Assembly: GCF_000244915.1 (NCBI RefSeq) | Contig: NZ_CM001442.1 | Span: forward strand, 4,278,001 to 4,342,000 | Direction of reading: 5' to 3' | Source of the DNA: Bradyrhizobium sp. WSM471 | GTDB lineage: Bacteria; Pseudomonadota; Alphaproteobacteria; Rhizobiales; Xanthobacteraceae | Length of the DNA: 64,000 nt | Shown here: piece by piece, positions 6,305 through 15,356 of the stretch | Numbering within the stretch: the stretch's first letter is position 1 | How the letters are laid out: the number at the start of each line of letters is the position of its first letter | The notes under the pieces: generated by a model | The model's database searches: none | Told to the model about the DNA's origin: nothing | What the model saw: the letters and a program-made list of their open reading frames with translations, nothing else | Translations under genes and position numbers: made by a program

Positions 6305-7066
6305 TTGATTGCATCGGATCTTCGCAGCGGCGTCGAGCGTCTCGGCGACATGATCGCCGAAGCCAAACGGATCGTGCCGTTCACCGGCGCCGGCATCTCG
6401 ACAGAGTGCGGCATCCCCGACTTCCGCTCGCCGGGCGGAATTTGGACGCGCAACCGCCCGATCCCATTCGACGAGTTCGTCGCCAGCCGGGAGGCGCGCG
6501 ACGAATCCTGGCGCCGGCGCTTCGCGATGGAGGAGGTCTTTGCGGCGGCGAGGCCCGGTCGCGGCCATCGCGCGCTCGCCTCGCTCTACCGCGCCGGCAA
6601 GGTTCCCGCGATCATCACCCAGAACATCGACAATCTGCACCAGGCCTCAGGCGTCGCGAGCGATCACGTGATCGAACTTCACGGCAACACCACGTATGCG
6701 CGCTGCATCGGATGCGGTCAGGCCTATCCGCTCGACTGGGTGAAGCGCCGCATCGACGAGGAGGGCGCCGCGCCCAACTGTACCGTGTGCGACGAGCCGG
6801 TGAAGACCGCCACGATCTCCTTCGGCCAGATGATGCCCGAGGACGAAATGCAGCGCGCGACCGCGCTGTCGCAAGCCTGCGACCTCTTCATCGCGATCGG
6901 TTCCTCGCTGGTGGTATGGCCGGCCGCCGGCTTTCCGATGATGGCGAAGGAATCGGGTGCGCGCCTGGTGATCGTCAATCGCGAGCCTACCGACCAGGAC
7001 GACATCGCCGACCTCGTGATCCGCCACGACATCGGCGAAACGCTCGGGCCCTTTGTCGGTAATTGA
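6305..7066 (+). CDS. Sir2-family NAD-dependent protein deacylase
   Basis: Sirtuins remove acyl groups from lysine using NAD. All family motifs are visible: the NAD-binding FTGAGIST and GIPDFRS, TQNIDNLHQ, the catalytic ELHG histidine, two Cys-x2-Cys pairs for zinc (CIGCG, CTVCD), and GSSLVVWPAAGFP. I start at the TTG at 6305 because GGGAGG lies five bases upstream, which gives 253 residues, the usual length; a TTG at 6215 would add 30 unlikely residues. It is a single gene with likely roles in central metabolic enzyme regulation. Confidence 0.92.
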   Translation: MIASDLRSGVERLGDMIAEAKRIVPFTGAGISTECGIPDFRSPGGIWTRNRPIPFDEFVASREARDESWRRRFAMEEVFAAARPGRGHRALASLYRAGKVPAIITQNIDNLHQASGVASDHVIELHGNTTYARCIGCGQAYPLDWVKRRIDEEGAAPNCTVCDEPVKTATISFGQMMPEDEMQRATALSQACDLFIAIGSSLVVWPAAGFPMMAKESGARLVIVNREPTDQDDIADLVIRHDIGETLGPFVGN

Positions 7067-7240
7067 GGCAGCAATTTGATTCGCGGCTGTGCAAGCTGTT
7101 CATAGGTTCCGGCGAATCTCTTTTTTGTCTATGCCTCGCAACCGGGAGTGTTATCTTTTGAGTCGAAAGATTCGCGTCGCGTCGAGTTGAGAAGATTCTC
7201 TAAAGACGCGTGATTCGGCGCCGCCATTCAGGCGGGTTGC

Positions 7241-7897
7241 ATGGCATGTGTGGGGTCCGGGGTTATGGGGTCGTCGGACGGATTTGAGTCCAAGAAGGTC
7301 GGAGTTCCCGCGGTGGGCGAACACGGCGGGGGCGGCCGCGACAGCGCACTCAGTCCCTTCACCGGACTCGGTGAGAGCAGCGCCAACCTCGTCGAGGTTC
7401 ACGGCGTCATCAAATGGTTCGATGCCTCAAAGGGCTACGGCTTCATCGTTCCCGACAATGGTTGGCCCGACGTGCTCCTGCACGTTACCGTGCTTAGGCG
7501 CGACGGCTTCCAGACCGCCTACGAGGGCGCCCGCATCGTCGTCGAGTGCATCCAGCGCGCCAAGGGGTACCAGGCGTTCCGCGTGGTCTCGATGGACGAG
7601 TCGACTGCGATCCATCCGGCGCAGATGCTGCCGCCGCGCACCCATGTCACGGTGACAGCGACCAGCGGGCTGGAGCGGGCTCAGGTCAAGTGGTTCAACC
7701 GGCTGCGCGGTTTCGGCTTTCTGACATGCGGCGAGGGCACCCCCGACATCTTCGTGCACATGGAGACGCTGCGCCGCTTCGGCATGACCGAGTTGCGGCC
7801 CGGTCAGTATGTCCTGGTCCGCTTCGGGCCCGGCTCCAAGGGTATGATGGCGGCCGAGATCCATCCCGAGACGGGATCACCGGTCTCGTCCCACTGA
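7241..7897 (+). CDS. Protein with two cold-shock domains
   Basis: The protein has 218 residues. After about 50 low-complexity residues there are two cold-shock domains: one at about 52-120 (GVIKWFDASKGYGFIVPDNG, then VLLH) and one at about 147-212 (AQVKWFNRLRGFGFLTCGEG, then DIFVHMETL). The RNP1 and RNP2 aromatic residues are mostly kept, so it should bind single-stranded nucleic acid. Tandem CSD proteins of this layout occur in alphaproteobacteria. The ATG at 7241 or the one at 7265 could be the start; neither has a strong ribosome site. Confidence 0.88.
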   Translation: MACVGSGVMGSSDGFESKKVGVPAVGEHGGGGRDSALSPFTGLGESSANLVEVHGVIKWFDASKGYGFIVPDNGWPDVLLHVTVLRRDGFQTAYEGARIVVECIQRAKGYQAFRVVSMDESTAIHPAQMLPPRTHVTVTATSGLERAQVKWFNRLRGFGFLTCGEGTPDIFVHMETLRRFGMTELRPGQYVLVRFGPGSKGMMAAEIHPETGSPVSSH

Positions 7898-7919
7898 TCC
7901 AATTCCCGCAATCGTGAGC

Positions 7920-7957
7920 AGAGGCGCGCTGGCTGGCCGGCGCGCCTCTGGCTTTTC
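7920..7957 (+). terminator. Intrinsic terminator
   Basis: AGAGGCGCGC and GCGCGCCTCT pair around a GG-rich loop, followed by GGCTTTT. It ends the cold-shock-domain gene. Confidence 0.75.
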
Positions 7958-8008
7958 CGGCGACCGCCACGTAAGGACTGGTCCAGTCCCACGCCTCGAG
8001 AGCCATCC

Positions 8009-8494
8009 ATGAATTTCGATCGAAAGGCCGTCTTCGCCGTTGCGAAGGGCTGGCTTGCCGCCATCCTCGTCGTCGCCGGCTGTGCCGTCGCGAGCGCGCC
8101 GGTCCGCGCCGCCAGCTTCCAGCCGCTCGAGATCGTCACCAAAAACGGCGTGCAGGTGTTCTCGGTCGAGATCGCGACCACCGAGGAGGAGAAGCAGACC
8201 GGCCTGATGTACCGCAAGGAACTGGCGGACGGCAAAGGCATGCTGTTCGACTTCAATCCCGAGCAGGAGGTGTCGATGTGGATGAAGAACACCTACGTCT
8301 CGCTCGACATGATCTTCATTCGCGCCGACGGCCGAATCCTGCGCATCGCCGAAAATACCGAGCCGATGTCGACAAAGATCATCTCATCCAGGGGGCCCGC
8401 ACGGGCTGTTCTGGAGGTGGTGGCAGGCACGGCACAAAAATATGGCATCCGCGCCGGCGATCGCGTCGGCCACCCGCTGTTCGGCAGCAAGTAG
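8009..8494 (+). CDS. Exported DUF192 protein
   Basis: The protein has 161 residues. A signal peptide or anchor (residues 1-34, ending VRAAS) is followed by the DUF192 domain, with the typical TGLMYRKELADGKGMLFDF and MWMKNTYVSLDMIFI segments and an ending AGDRVGHPLF. The family is periplasmic and small, of unresolved function. The gene is followed by a repeat and tRNA-Pro. Confidence 0.88.
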   Translation: MNFDRKAVFAVAKGWLAAILVVAGCAVASAPVRAASFQPLEIVTKNGVQVFSVEIATTEEEKQTGLMYRKELADGKGMLFDFNPEQEVSMWMKNTYVSLDMIFIRADGRILRIAENTEPMSTKIISSRGPARAVLEVVAGTAQKYGIRAGDRVGHPLFGSK

Positions 8495-8530
8495 GCGGGA
8501 AGGGGAGCTATTGCCCCCGTCCTGGCGCTC

Positions 8531-8587
8531 TTTTGGGAAAGCTTGCTGGTGCCTTTGGAAGGCTTGCTGGCGCTTTGGGAAGCGTGT
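8531..8587. repeat. Degenerate short tandem repeat
   Basis: Three imperfect units of about 18-20 bases built on GGGAAAGCTTGCTGGTGCCTT, each with a T/G-rich core and GGAAGC or GGAAAGC. It lies between the DUF192 gene and tRNA-Pro. No hairpin or gene is associated. Confidence 0.5.
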
Positions 8588-8610
8588 ATCGACGGGGCTC
8601 GCCGGACATT

Positions 8611-8687
8611 CGGGGTATAGCGCAGCCTGGTAGCGCGGCAGTTTTGGGTACTGCAGGTCGTTGGTTCGAATCCAGCTGCCCCGACCA
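8611..8687 (+). tRNA. tRNA-Pro (anticodon TGG)
   Basis: The 77-nt cloverleaf has an acceptor stem CGGGGTA pairing with TGCCCCG, a D arm, an anticodon stem GCAGT/ACTGC around the loop TTTGGGT (anticodon TGG), a T arm GGTTCGAATCC, and an encoded CCA end. No integrase lies beside it. Confidence 0.95.
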
Positions 8688-9019
8688 GTCCCGAGGTGGG
8701 CCAGACCCGCGCCTCAGAACAGCAACCGTTCGACGAGGCGCCAGGCGATCCCGGCCAAGCCGACAAGGCGCGTTCAGTGCCGATGCCTGGAGCTGCCAAA
8801 GCTTCCCAACCCTCGGCGCTCATTCCCTGCGCAACGCGACTTCCGCGCGATTTTTCAAGGCATTGGGGCGGATCGGGCGGCGCGGAATTCCTGAAACTTT
8901 GTCGAACCTTTAGGCGTCGCCCCAGACACATAGGTGTTGGGGGATTTCAGCGCCCAATGCCTAACGGACGCCGCCAAGCGATGATATTCCGCTTGCGCGG
9001 CGTTACGCTTTTCCAACCA
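8688..9019. other. 332-base intergenic region after tRNA-Pro
   Basis: I see no gene, terminator with a T run, or mobile-element remnant here. Long open frames cross it on both strands, but they have no start signal, and one translates the tRNA. Confidence 0.5.
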
Positions 9020-9178
9020 TCAGTTCGTCGCGTACCAGCCGAACGGAAACGGCAGGAACGGCCAGGCCAGCTGATTGTCGTTGGCGACCTTCCGCGGCTC
9101 TTGCTCCGGCGCCTTCGCAGGCAGAGCAGGCGGCGTCGATCGTAGCGCCAAGCGCAGACATGCACATTGCAAATTCAT
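9020..9178 (-). CDS. 52-residue small hypothetical protein
   Basis: The ATG at 9178 is preceded by GGGCGGGGG. The frame ends RKVANDNQLAWPFLPFPFGW then YATN. The VANDNQLAWPF type of ending recurs in small rhizobial proteins that I recall, and the frame has the aromatic, Pro-rich composition of a real C-terminus. Other frames across the same DNA lack this. There is no clear signal peptide; the N-terminal half is hydrophobic and basic. Confidence 0.55.
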   Translation of the reverse strand: MNLQCACLRLALRSTPPALPAKAPEQEPRKVANDNQLAWPFLPFPFGWYATN

Positions 9179-9485
9179 CGTAGTGGCCCCCGCCCATCAA
9201 TCGTTTTCAAAAATTCGCGTCAGTCTGGAAATAACCGCGCGTCCTCAAAACGACGCGCTCATTCTCAAATCGCACACAGTCTAGGAAAATCGGCGACCGC
9301 TTTCAACCGGTCTTGCCACGCGCTCACAGGAAGTAAGGTTGACCGGTTAGGTTAAGGGCGAGCGGTTGTTGCGGCGGCCTTCGTGCCTGTTATCAGATCG
9401 GTCCGGCTTGCGATGGGCTGCCTGAAATCGTGCTCACACGACATCACAGTTCGTCGCAGCGCTCGTATCTTGTGAGTTCTGCATC
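9179..9485. other. 307-base intergenic region
   Basis: This is a divergent interval between the 52-residue gene and the 9486 gene. ACCGGTTAGGTTAAGGGCG near 9340 resembles TTCGGTTAGGTTAAAAGCG near 4450, but I see no longer repeat. No gene is seen. Confidence 0.5.
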
Positions 9486-9680
9486 ATGTCTTTCGATCGC
9501 AACGTCCGAACCATCGGTCCGCAGGCGAGCTGGACCGAGATCTGGCACCTCTGGACGGTGTTCGTGCCGCGCCGCTCGATCAACGGACAGCTCGTTTACG
9601 GCAAGGTCTGGCGCCGCCACGACGGTCGCGACTGGATCTACAAGAAGTTTACCGAGTACGACGGCGAAGTGGCGGCCTAG
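9486..9680 (+). CDS. Small hypothetical protein
   Basis: The protein has 64 residues and is Trp/Arg-rich (for example WTEIWHLWTVFVPRRSING). It is a soluble beta-rich candidate with no signal peptide. The frame has good codon bias but no obvious ribosome site before the ATG at 9486. It is convergent with the next gene, 13 bases apart. Confidence 0.65.
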   Translation: MSFDRNVRTIGPQASWTEIWHLWTVFVPRRSINGQLVYGKVWRRHDGRDWIYKKFTEYDGEVAA

Positions 9681-9693
9681 CAGGCCGCGCCCG

Positions 9694-10119
9694 TTAACCC
9701 GAATGCCTCTCGCCCGCGGCCGATCCCGGCGTCTGCACACGCGGCAGCGGCAATTTGAAGTGACGCTTCGCGTAGGCGACGATTTCGTTATCGGAGGGAT
9801 GATCGGCCGCTTCCACCGCGGCAATCCGCGTGGCGATGTCGGGCGCGTGTGCGCGAATGTGGCTGGCAAGCTCCGTCTTTCCACTCGCCGGACCGATGAT
9901 CAGGATTTCGCCGGCATCGGCGAGGGCTTTGGTCACGTCGGCAAGGAACGCCTTGTCCGGCGCGGCATGGCCGCTGCCAATCGCGTTGGCCTTGTGATGA
10001 AGATGACGCGTCGCCAACTGCGGATGCAGTGTGATTTCGTCCGAGCCGCTCAGACCGAGATGGAAGATCCGGGCCTGGGAATGGTCGATCCATACCACGG
10101 CGTGAAAATGAGTGGGCAT
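9694..10119 (-). CDS. Bacterial eRF1-like (baeRF / translational machinery) protein
   Basis: The protein has 141 residues starting MPTHFHAVVWIDHSQARIFHL. The VVWIDHSQARIF strand, the Gly/Ser turn and the late ADAGEILIIGPASGKTELASH match proteins annotated as translational machinery or host-attachment-like, which share the eRF1 domain 2/3 fold and are thought to act on ribosomes. The ATG at 10119 fits the family start; a longer frame from 10155 looks spurious. The exact role is unproven. Confidence 0.75.
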   Translation of the reverse strand: MPTHFHAVVWIDHSQARIFHLGLSGSDEITLHPQLATRHLHHKANAIGSGHAAPDKAFLADVTKALADAGEILIIGPASGKTELASHIRAHAPDIATRIAAVEAADHPSDNEIVAYAKRHFKLPLPRVQTPGSAAGERHSG

Positions 10120-10287
10120 GTGCTTGGGCCTTGTCCGAGGGGAGGGCGCCGACATCGCTGCGGCGGGTGCGTCGCGGCGACATTAGGCCGGCGGGGCGCC
10201 GCCCTGGTTGAGGCAGGTCAATCCGATCCCGGACAAGCCGAAACAGTCCAGCGGACTGAACGGAGCCTGGAGGACCAGGCAACCGGC

Positions 10288-11457
10288 TCAGCCTGCTTTT
10301 GCGGCCGCAGGCTTGGGCGGCGGCGGCTTCAGCGGCTTGTCCTGCTTCTTCGACCAGGAGATGTAATAGGCCACCGTCGTCATGATCGCGATGCCGGCGA
10401 CGCTGACGAAGATCTGCGCGAACAGCGAGCCCGAGCTCATCGACAGCTCGAAATGACCGACGAAGGACAGGAACACGCCGACGCAGAACACGGCGAGCGA
10501 CTGCTGGCCGCACACGATGATGGGGTCGAACCCTTTCCATTCCAGGCCCGGCCAGTCCTTCGGCACGAAGCGGATCACCAGGATCACGATCACGACGAAG
10601 TGGATGAAGCGGTAGGGCGCAAGATTGGTCTTGTCATTCGGATTGAACGCCGAGAACAGCCATTCCGGGAACATACCGCCGAGGGTCGGGAAGCGGCCGG
10701 CCATGGTCATGACCAGCGCGAACAGCATGTAGCCGAGACAGAGCCACAGCGTGACCGGCGCGTTGATCAACGTCATCGAGCGCCGCGCGCCGCCCATGGC
10801 GCACCAGGCGCCGAACACGAACAGCACCTGCCAGCAATACGGGTTGAAGTACCACTGTCCGGCCGGATAGGCGTTCAGGTTCAAGCCGAAATGGCGCGCG
10901 GTCAGCCACAGCACGATGGACAATGCCATCGTCAGGTCCGGCTTGCGCAGCATGAACCAGAGCACCGGCGGAAACAGCCCCATCAGCACGATGTAGAGTG
11001 GCAGCACGTCGAGATTGAGCGGCTTGAAGCGCAGGAACAGGCCCTGGCGCAGCGTCTCGGTGGCGTTGTCGACCAGGCCCGCGACGTTGAACTCGTTGAT
11101 CATCTCGGAATCGCCGAAGCGCAGCGCCAGATAGCTGATCGAGGCGATGTAGATCACGAACAGGATGATGTGGGCGACGTAGAGCTGCCAGACCCGCTTG
11201 GTCAGCCTCGTGGCGCCGACCAGGAAGCCGCGCTCGAGCATCATCCGGGCATAGACGAAGGATGCGGTGTAGCCGGAGATGAAAACGAACAGATCGGCGG
11301 CGTCGGAAAAGCCGTAGTTGCGGGTGGTGATCCAGTTCACCACGTTGTCGGGGATATGGTCGAGGAAGATCGCCCAGTTCGCGATGCCGCGAAACAGGTC
11401 GAGCCTGAGGTCACGGCCCTTCTCGGGAAGCGTGGCGTTGATGTTCAGGAAGGACAT
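10288..11457 (-). CDS. opgC: OpgC-type membrane acyltransferase
   Basis: The protein has 389 residues with about ten membrane helices. The opening RDLRLDLFRGIANWAIFLDH and the DLFVFISGYTASFVYARMML segment are typical of OpgC, which adds succinyl groups to periplasmic glucans. The C-terminal tail is a Pro/Lys/Ala cytosolic stretch. The internal ATG at 11457 was chosen because homology begins there. The interval to the divergent NDUFS4-like gene is 258 bases and holds the promoters of both. An acyltransferase of another glycan is possible. Confidence 0.85.
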   Translation of the reverse strand: MSFLNINATLPEKGRDLRLDLFRGIANWAIFLDHIPDNVVNWITTRNYGFSDAADLFVFISGYTASFVYARMMLERGFLVGATRLTKRVWQLYVAHIILFVIYIASISYLALRFGDSEMINEFNVAGLVDNATETLRQGLFLRFKPLNLDVLPLYIVLMGLFPPVLWFMLRKPDLTMALSIVLWLTARHFGLNLNAYPAGQWYFNPYCWQVLFVFGAWCAMGGARRSMTLINAPVTLWLCLGYMLFALVMTMAGRFPTLGGMFPEWLFSAFNPNDKTNLAPYRFIHFVVIVILVIRFVPKDWPGLEWKGFDPIIVCGQQSLAVFCVGVFLSFVGHFELSMSSGSLFAQIFVSVAGIAIMTTVAYYISWSKKQDKPLKPPPPKPAAAKAG

Positions 11458-11715
11458 GCGACGGGAGCTTTCGGAGGGGACGGACAGGTGGGCGTCAACG
11501 AAGCAGGGCCGCCGGGCGAGATCCCGGCGCGGAAGGCGGGTACGCAATTGTCACGATGCAGCATAGTGATTATACCGGTCGGCGAGGCATCCCGGGGGCC
11601 GGAATCACCGATTAGTTCCCAAAAGGTGTCTCTATACTATGCCCGCGGTTTCCACCAACTGCTACCGTGACGCATCGAAATCGAACGAAAAGACGAGAAG
11701 AGGCCCGGACGATCC

Positions 11716-12021
11716 ATGACCGCACGCATTTTCAAGCCCGCCAAGAACGCGATGCAATCCGGCCGGTCGAAGACCAAGGAATGGCAGCTGGACTACGAGC
11801 CCGAGCAGCCGCGCGCGGTCGAGCCGCTGATGGGCTGGACCTCGTCCGGCGACATGAAGCAGCAGATCACGCTGCACTTCCACAGCAAGGAAGAGGCGGT
11901 CGCCTATTGCGAGCGCAAGGGCATCGCCTACCAGGTGATCGAGCCAAAGGAATCGGTGCGCCGTCCGGTCGCCTATGCCGACAATTTCTCGTTCCGCCGC
12001 GGCGAGCCCTGGACGCATTAA
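11716..12021 (+). CDS. NDUFS4-like complex I accessory subunit
   Basis: The protein has 101 residues, starting MTARIFKPAKNAMQSGRSKT, with WQLDYEPEQPRAVEPLMGWT, SSGDMKQQITLHFHSKEEAV and YADNFSFRRGEPWTH. This is the ETC_C1_NDUFS4 domain, an 18-kDa subunit shared by alphaproteobacteria and mitochondria. It sits alone, away from a nuo operon. Its role is assembly or stability of the NADH dehydrogenase peripheral arm. Confidence 0.92.
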   Translation: MTARIFKPAKNAMQSGRSKTKEWQLDYEPEQPRAVEPLMGWTSSGDMKQQITLHFHSKEEAVAYCERKGIAYQVIEPKESVRRPVAYADNFSFRRGEPWTH

Positions 12022-12044
12022 AGGCGGGCCACGCGTCAAGACTC

Positions 12045-12148
12045 CCGTCATGCCCGGGCTTGCCGTCTCCGCTGAAGCTTCGCCGTCCCAACACTGAATG
12101 ACCGGCGAAACCTTGGCGGAGCCGGGTCCCGGGCATCCACGTTTTAGC
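12045..12148. repeat. Dispersed palindromic repeat (GTCATGCCCGGGC type)
   Basis: CCCGTCATGCCCGGGCTTG at the left and GTCCCGGGCATCCACG at the right flank a short insert. It is the same repeat type as the one at 35198-35320, and I recall it as abundant in Bradyrhizobium. Confidence 0.6.
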
Positions 12149-12282
12149 TTGCGCCCAAAAGCCCGCGAATGGCCGAGACGACCTCGGCCAACCATGCGCA
12201 TTCTTCCCATAGTCCTGCCCTTGGCAGCCATTCCGCTCCGTGCTTCGCTGCCTCGCATAAGTCGAGCATGACGAGGTGGGCT

Positions 12283-12768
12283 ATGGCGGGGCGTGACCAG
12301 CTCGACGGCGTCGATCTGAAAATACTCTCCGAATTGCAGCAGGACGGGCGGGTTCGCAACAACGAGCTGGCGCTGCGCGTCGGGGTGTCCGGGCCCAACT
12401 GCGTGAGGCGGCTGAAATCGCTGTTCAGCCGCGGCGTGATCCGGGCGGTGCGCGCCGTCATCGACGAGCGGCTGCTCGGCTACGAGGTGGTGTCGTTCGT
12501 CTCGATCCAGCTCGGCAGCCAGGCCCAGCCGGTGCTGGCGGCGTTCGAGAGCTCGGTCGCGGCGATCCCCCGTATCCAGCAGTGCTGGCGGATTTCGGGC
12601 GACACCGACTATCTTCTCAAATGCGTTGCGCCGAGCGTCGAGAGCATGCGCCAGCAGCTCCTGCATTTCGCCGCGATGCCAAACGTGAAGAACGTCCGCA
12701 GCTTCCCGGTGCTGGGCGTGGCAAAGGACGTTCCGCTGCCGTTGCAGGAGATCGCGGCGGCAGGATAG
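12283..12768 (+). CDS. Lrp/AsnC-family transcriptional regulator
   Basis: The protein has 161 residues. An N-terminal winged helix-turn-helix (LDGVDLKILSELQQDGRVRN, then RVGVSGPNCVRRLKSL) is followed by the RAM ligand/oligomer domain (residues about 70-150). GAGGTGGG lies before the ATG at 12283, so 38 upstream residues were trimmed. It probably senses an amino acid or 2-oxo acid. No target is adjacent; the next gene is convergent. Confidence 0.9.
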   Translation: MAGRDQLDGVDLKILSELQQDGRVRNNELALRVGVSGPNCVRRLKSLFSRGVIRAVRAVIDERLLGYEVVSFVSIQLGSQAQPVLAAFESSVAAIPRIQQCWRISGDTDYLLKCVAPSVESMRQQLLHFAAMPNVKNVRSFPVLGVAKDVPLPLQEIAAAG

Positions 12769-13018
12769 TTCGGCGGCGAAGGCTCCCAAACGTGGCTCGC
12801 GCAACGACATCCAAAAATCCGAAGGCGCCGGAGTGATTCCCTTACCCGGATACAAGTTCGGATGAGGCGGATAAAAAGATAAGTAACTCACCTAACTGTG
12901 AGCGCTGGCCTTCCAGCCGAAGCAGACGCAGTCGCGCACCAAGCTTCGCCCGGGTGGGCAGGCAAACTCGAACTGACCGAGACCGGTTTCGAAATGAATC
13001 AGCGTGAGAGCCCCCGCG

Positions 13019-14047
13019 TCAGCGATACCTGCCGCGAAACTCGCGCGGTGAGGTGCCGGCCCAGGTGCGGAAGGCGCGGGAAAAGCTCTTCTCGTTGCGG
13101 AAGCCGGCGACCTCCGCGATCCGCTTGATCGGGCTACGACCGCGCATCAGCTCCTGCTTGGCAAGCTCGAATTTTGCCTCTTCCTTGAGATCGCGAAGCG
13201 AGGTCGCTTCATCGCGCAGGCGCCGATGCATGGTGCGGGTGGAGAGTGCCAGCTCGCGCGCGACATCCTCGGCTCCGAGACTGCGTCCGCGCGCATTGCG
13301 GAGCACGCGGCGAACGCGCTCGACCAGCAGCCGGTCGCGCCGATAGGGTAGCACTGTCAGCCGCAGCGCGCCCTTGAGCATGTTGTCGAGGTCCGCCGCG
13401 CTCCGGGTGAGCGGCAGCGACAGATAATGCTTGTCGAAGGTGATGGAAGCACGGTCCGCATCGAAGCGGATGTTTCGGCAAAAGATGGTCGGATAGACCG
13501 AGACGTGGCCGGGCTCGGGGTGTGGAAATTCCGCGGTGCGGAGCGCGATCCTGGAATCCACAGCCCAGCAGGAAAAGCCGAGAACATAGCGGAGCAGGGT
13601 GACCAGGCAGAATTCGCGTAAAGGTCCGAGGTCGGCCAGTTCGCGGATGGACACGACCGCGGTCTCCTTGCCGACCTCGAGATCGAGCAGCACGTCTTCT
13701 GTAAGCAGACGATGGTGCCGACACCAGCGCTTGAGCGCGACCTCCAGCGTCGGGGCGGTGATTGAGGCGCGGCACAGCATGCCGTAGGTGCCGAAGGGCA
13801 GCCGCCGCGAGAACCAGCCGAGCGCCTCGTCATCCAGTTCGCGCATGGCGTGGCCCGCCAGCGCCTCGAACTGGCCGGCCGTGACCCGCCCATCCGGAGA
13901 ATTGACAAGGTCTGGCGTTACCTGACCCCGGCTCAGCGCCTCGGTCGGATCGCGGCCGTAGCGTTCGTAAGCGGCAACGACGCCGCGGACGAAGGCGGCA
14001 GGGGTCACGGCACGGCGCGGGATCGCGGTTGCGACTTGAAAAGGCAT
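13019..14047 (-). CDS. AraC-family regulator, probable regulator of the leucine degradation operon
   Basis: The protein has 342 residues. An N-terminal arabinose-binding-like domain of the OruR/ArgR type (about 20-210) is followed by a C-terminal pair of helix-turn-helix motifs (about 235-340; LALSTRTMHRRLRDEATSLR, then IKRIAEVAGFRNEKSFSRAF). It is divergent from ivd with a 112-base shared promoter region, which suggests control of that operon. The inducer is unknown, plausibly isovaleryl-CoA or a related branched acid. Confidence 0.88.
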   Translation of the reverse strand: MPFQVATAIPRRAVTPAAFVRGVVAAYERYGRDPTEALSRGQVTPDLVNSPDGRVTAGQFEALAGHAMRELDDEALGWFSRRLPFGTYGMLCRASITAPTLEVALKRWCRHHRLLTEDVLLDLEVGKETAVVSIRELADLGPLREFCLVTLLRYVLGFSCWAVDSRIALRTAEFPHPEPGHVSVYPTIFCRNIRFDADRASITFDKHYLSLPLTRSAADLDNMLKGALRLTVLPYRRDRLLVERVRRVLRNARGRSLGAEDVARELALSTRTMHRRLRDEATSLRDLKEEAKFELAKQELMRGRSPIKRIAEVAGFRNEKSFSRAFRTWAGTSPREFRGRYR

Positions 14048-14159
14048 CGGAAACCCTCTGGGAAAATCCTCGCCAAGTTTGGCGGAAAATGCAACCTTTT
14101 CGACCGCAGAAGGGCCCCGTTGCCGCTAGGTTCGGTCCCCAAAATACGGAGGAATCGCC

Positions 14160-15332
14160 TTGAATATCCCGAGCATCGATTTCGATCTGGGCGAAGACAT
14201 CAGCATGCTGCGCGACACGCTGCGCGCCTTCGTGGAGGCGGAGATCGCCCCGCGTGCCGCCGATATCGAGAAAGCCAATCTATTCCCGGCGGACCTGTGG
14301 AAGCGCCTCGGCGACCTCGGCCTGCTCGGCATGACCGCGCCGGAGCAATATGGCGGCTCCAACATGGGTTATCTCGCCCATATCGTCGCGATGGAGGAGA
14401 TTTCGCGCGGCTCGGCCGCGGTCGCGCTCTCCTACGGCGCCCACTCAAATCTCTGCGTCAACCAGATCCGCCGCAACGGCAATGATGCGCAGCGCGAGCG
14501 CTATCTGCCAAAGCTGATCTCCGGCGAGTATGTCGGCGCGCTCGCGATGTCCGAGCCCGGCGCCGGCTCAGACGTCGTCTCGATGAAGCTGCGCGCCGAC
14601 AAGCGCGGCGACCGTTATGTGCTCAACGGCTCGAAGATGTGGATCACCAATGGCGGAGATGCCGACGTGCTGGTGGTCTATGCCAAGACCGATCCGGAAG
14701 CGGGTCCACGCGGCATGACCGCCTTCCTGGTCGAGAAGGGGACGAAGGGCTTCAGCCACGGCCAGCATCTCGACAAGCTCGGCATGCGCGGCTCCAACAC
14801 GTATCCGCTGTTCTTCGACGAATGCGAGGTGCCGGAGGAGAACGTGCTTGGCAAGGTGGGCGAGGGCGTCAAGGTGCTGATGTCCGGGCTTGACTATGAG
14901 CGCACGGTGCTCTCGGGCGGCCCACTCGGGATCATGGCGGCCTGCATGGACGCGGTGGTGCCCTACATGCACGAGCGCAAGCAGTTTGGGCAGCCGATCG
15001 GCGACTTCCAGCTCATGCAGGGCAAGCTCGCCGACATGTACGCGACCTGGCAGGCTACGCGCGCCTATGTCTATGCGGTGGGGCGTGCCTGCGACCGCGC
15101 CGATCACGCGCGCAGCTTGCGCAAGGACGCCGCCGCTGCGATCCTCTATTCAGCGGAGAAGGCGACCTGGATGGCGGGCGAGGCGATCCAGGCGTTGGGC
15201 GGGGTCGGCTACACATCCGAATTTCCGGTCGGACGTCTGTGGCGCGATGCCAAGCTCTATGAGATCGGCGCCGGCACCTCGGAGGTCCGGCGCATGCTGA
15301 TCGGGCGCGAATTGATGGCCGAGACGGCTTAA
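14160..15332 (+). CDS. ivd: Isovaleryl-CoA dehydrogenase
   Basis: The protein has 390 residues from a TTG start with GGAGGA upstream. It is an FAD-dependent acyl-CoA dehydrogenase that oxidises isovaleryl-CoA to 3-methylcrotonyl-CoA. The family segments [15 protein letters not shown] and [16 protein letters not shown] are present. The [16 protein letters not shown] segment carries the glutamate (E247) at the position of the catalytic Glu of isovaleryl-CoA dehydrogenase, rather than only the usual C-terminal one. It is first in a four-gene operon. Confidence 0.95.
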   Translation: MNIPSIDFDLGEDISMLRDTLRAFVEAEIAPRAADIEKANLFPADLWKRLGDLGLLGMTAPEQYGGSNMGYLAHIVAMEEISRGSAAVALSYGAHSNLCVNQIRRNGNDAQRERYLPKLISGEYVGALAMSEPGAGSDVVSMKLRADKRGDRYVLNGSKMWITNGGDADVLVVYAKTDPEAGPRGMTAFLVEKGTKGFSHGQHLDKLGMRGSNTYPLFFDECEVPEENVLGKVGEGVKVLMSGLDYERTVLSGGPLGIMAACMDAVVPYMHERKQFGQPIGDFQLMQGKLADMYATWQATRAYVYAVGRACDRADHARSLRKDAAAAILYSAEKATWMAGEAIQALGGVGYTSEFPVGRLWRDAKLYEIGAGTSEVRRMLIGRELMAETA

Positions 15333-15356
15333 AACCTTCACGCAATTGGAATCAAC

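Noticed and set aside
8611..8687. tRNA-Pro as an integration site for a mobile element
   Set aside because: No integrase, no repeated tRNA 3' end and no compositional shift were found downstream.
8293..8931. Long minus-strand frame across tRNA-Pro
   Set aside because: It translates the antisense of the tRNA (a GAAGFEPTT-type artefact often seen at tRNA-Pro) and overlaps the DUF192 gene.
9430..11670. 746-residue plus-strand frame opposite opgC
   Set aside because: Its composition (Arg, His, Asp, Gln-rich, no domains) is the usual antisense shadow of a GC3-rich gene; opgC on the other strand has clear motifs.
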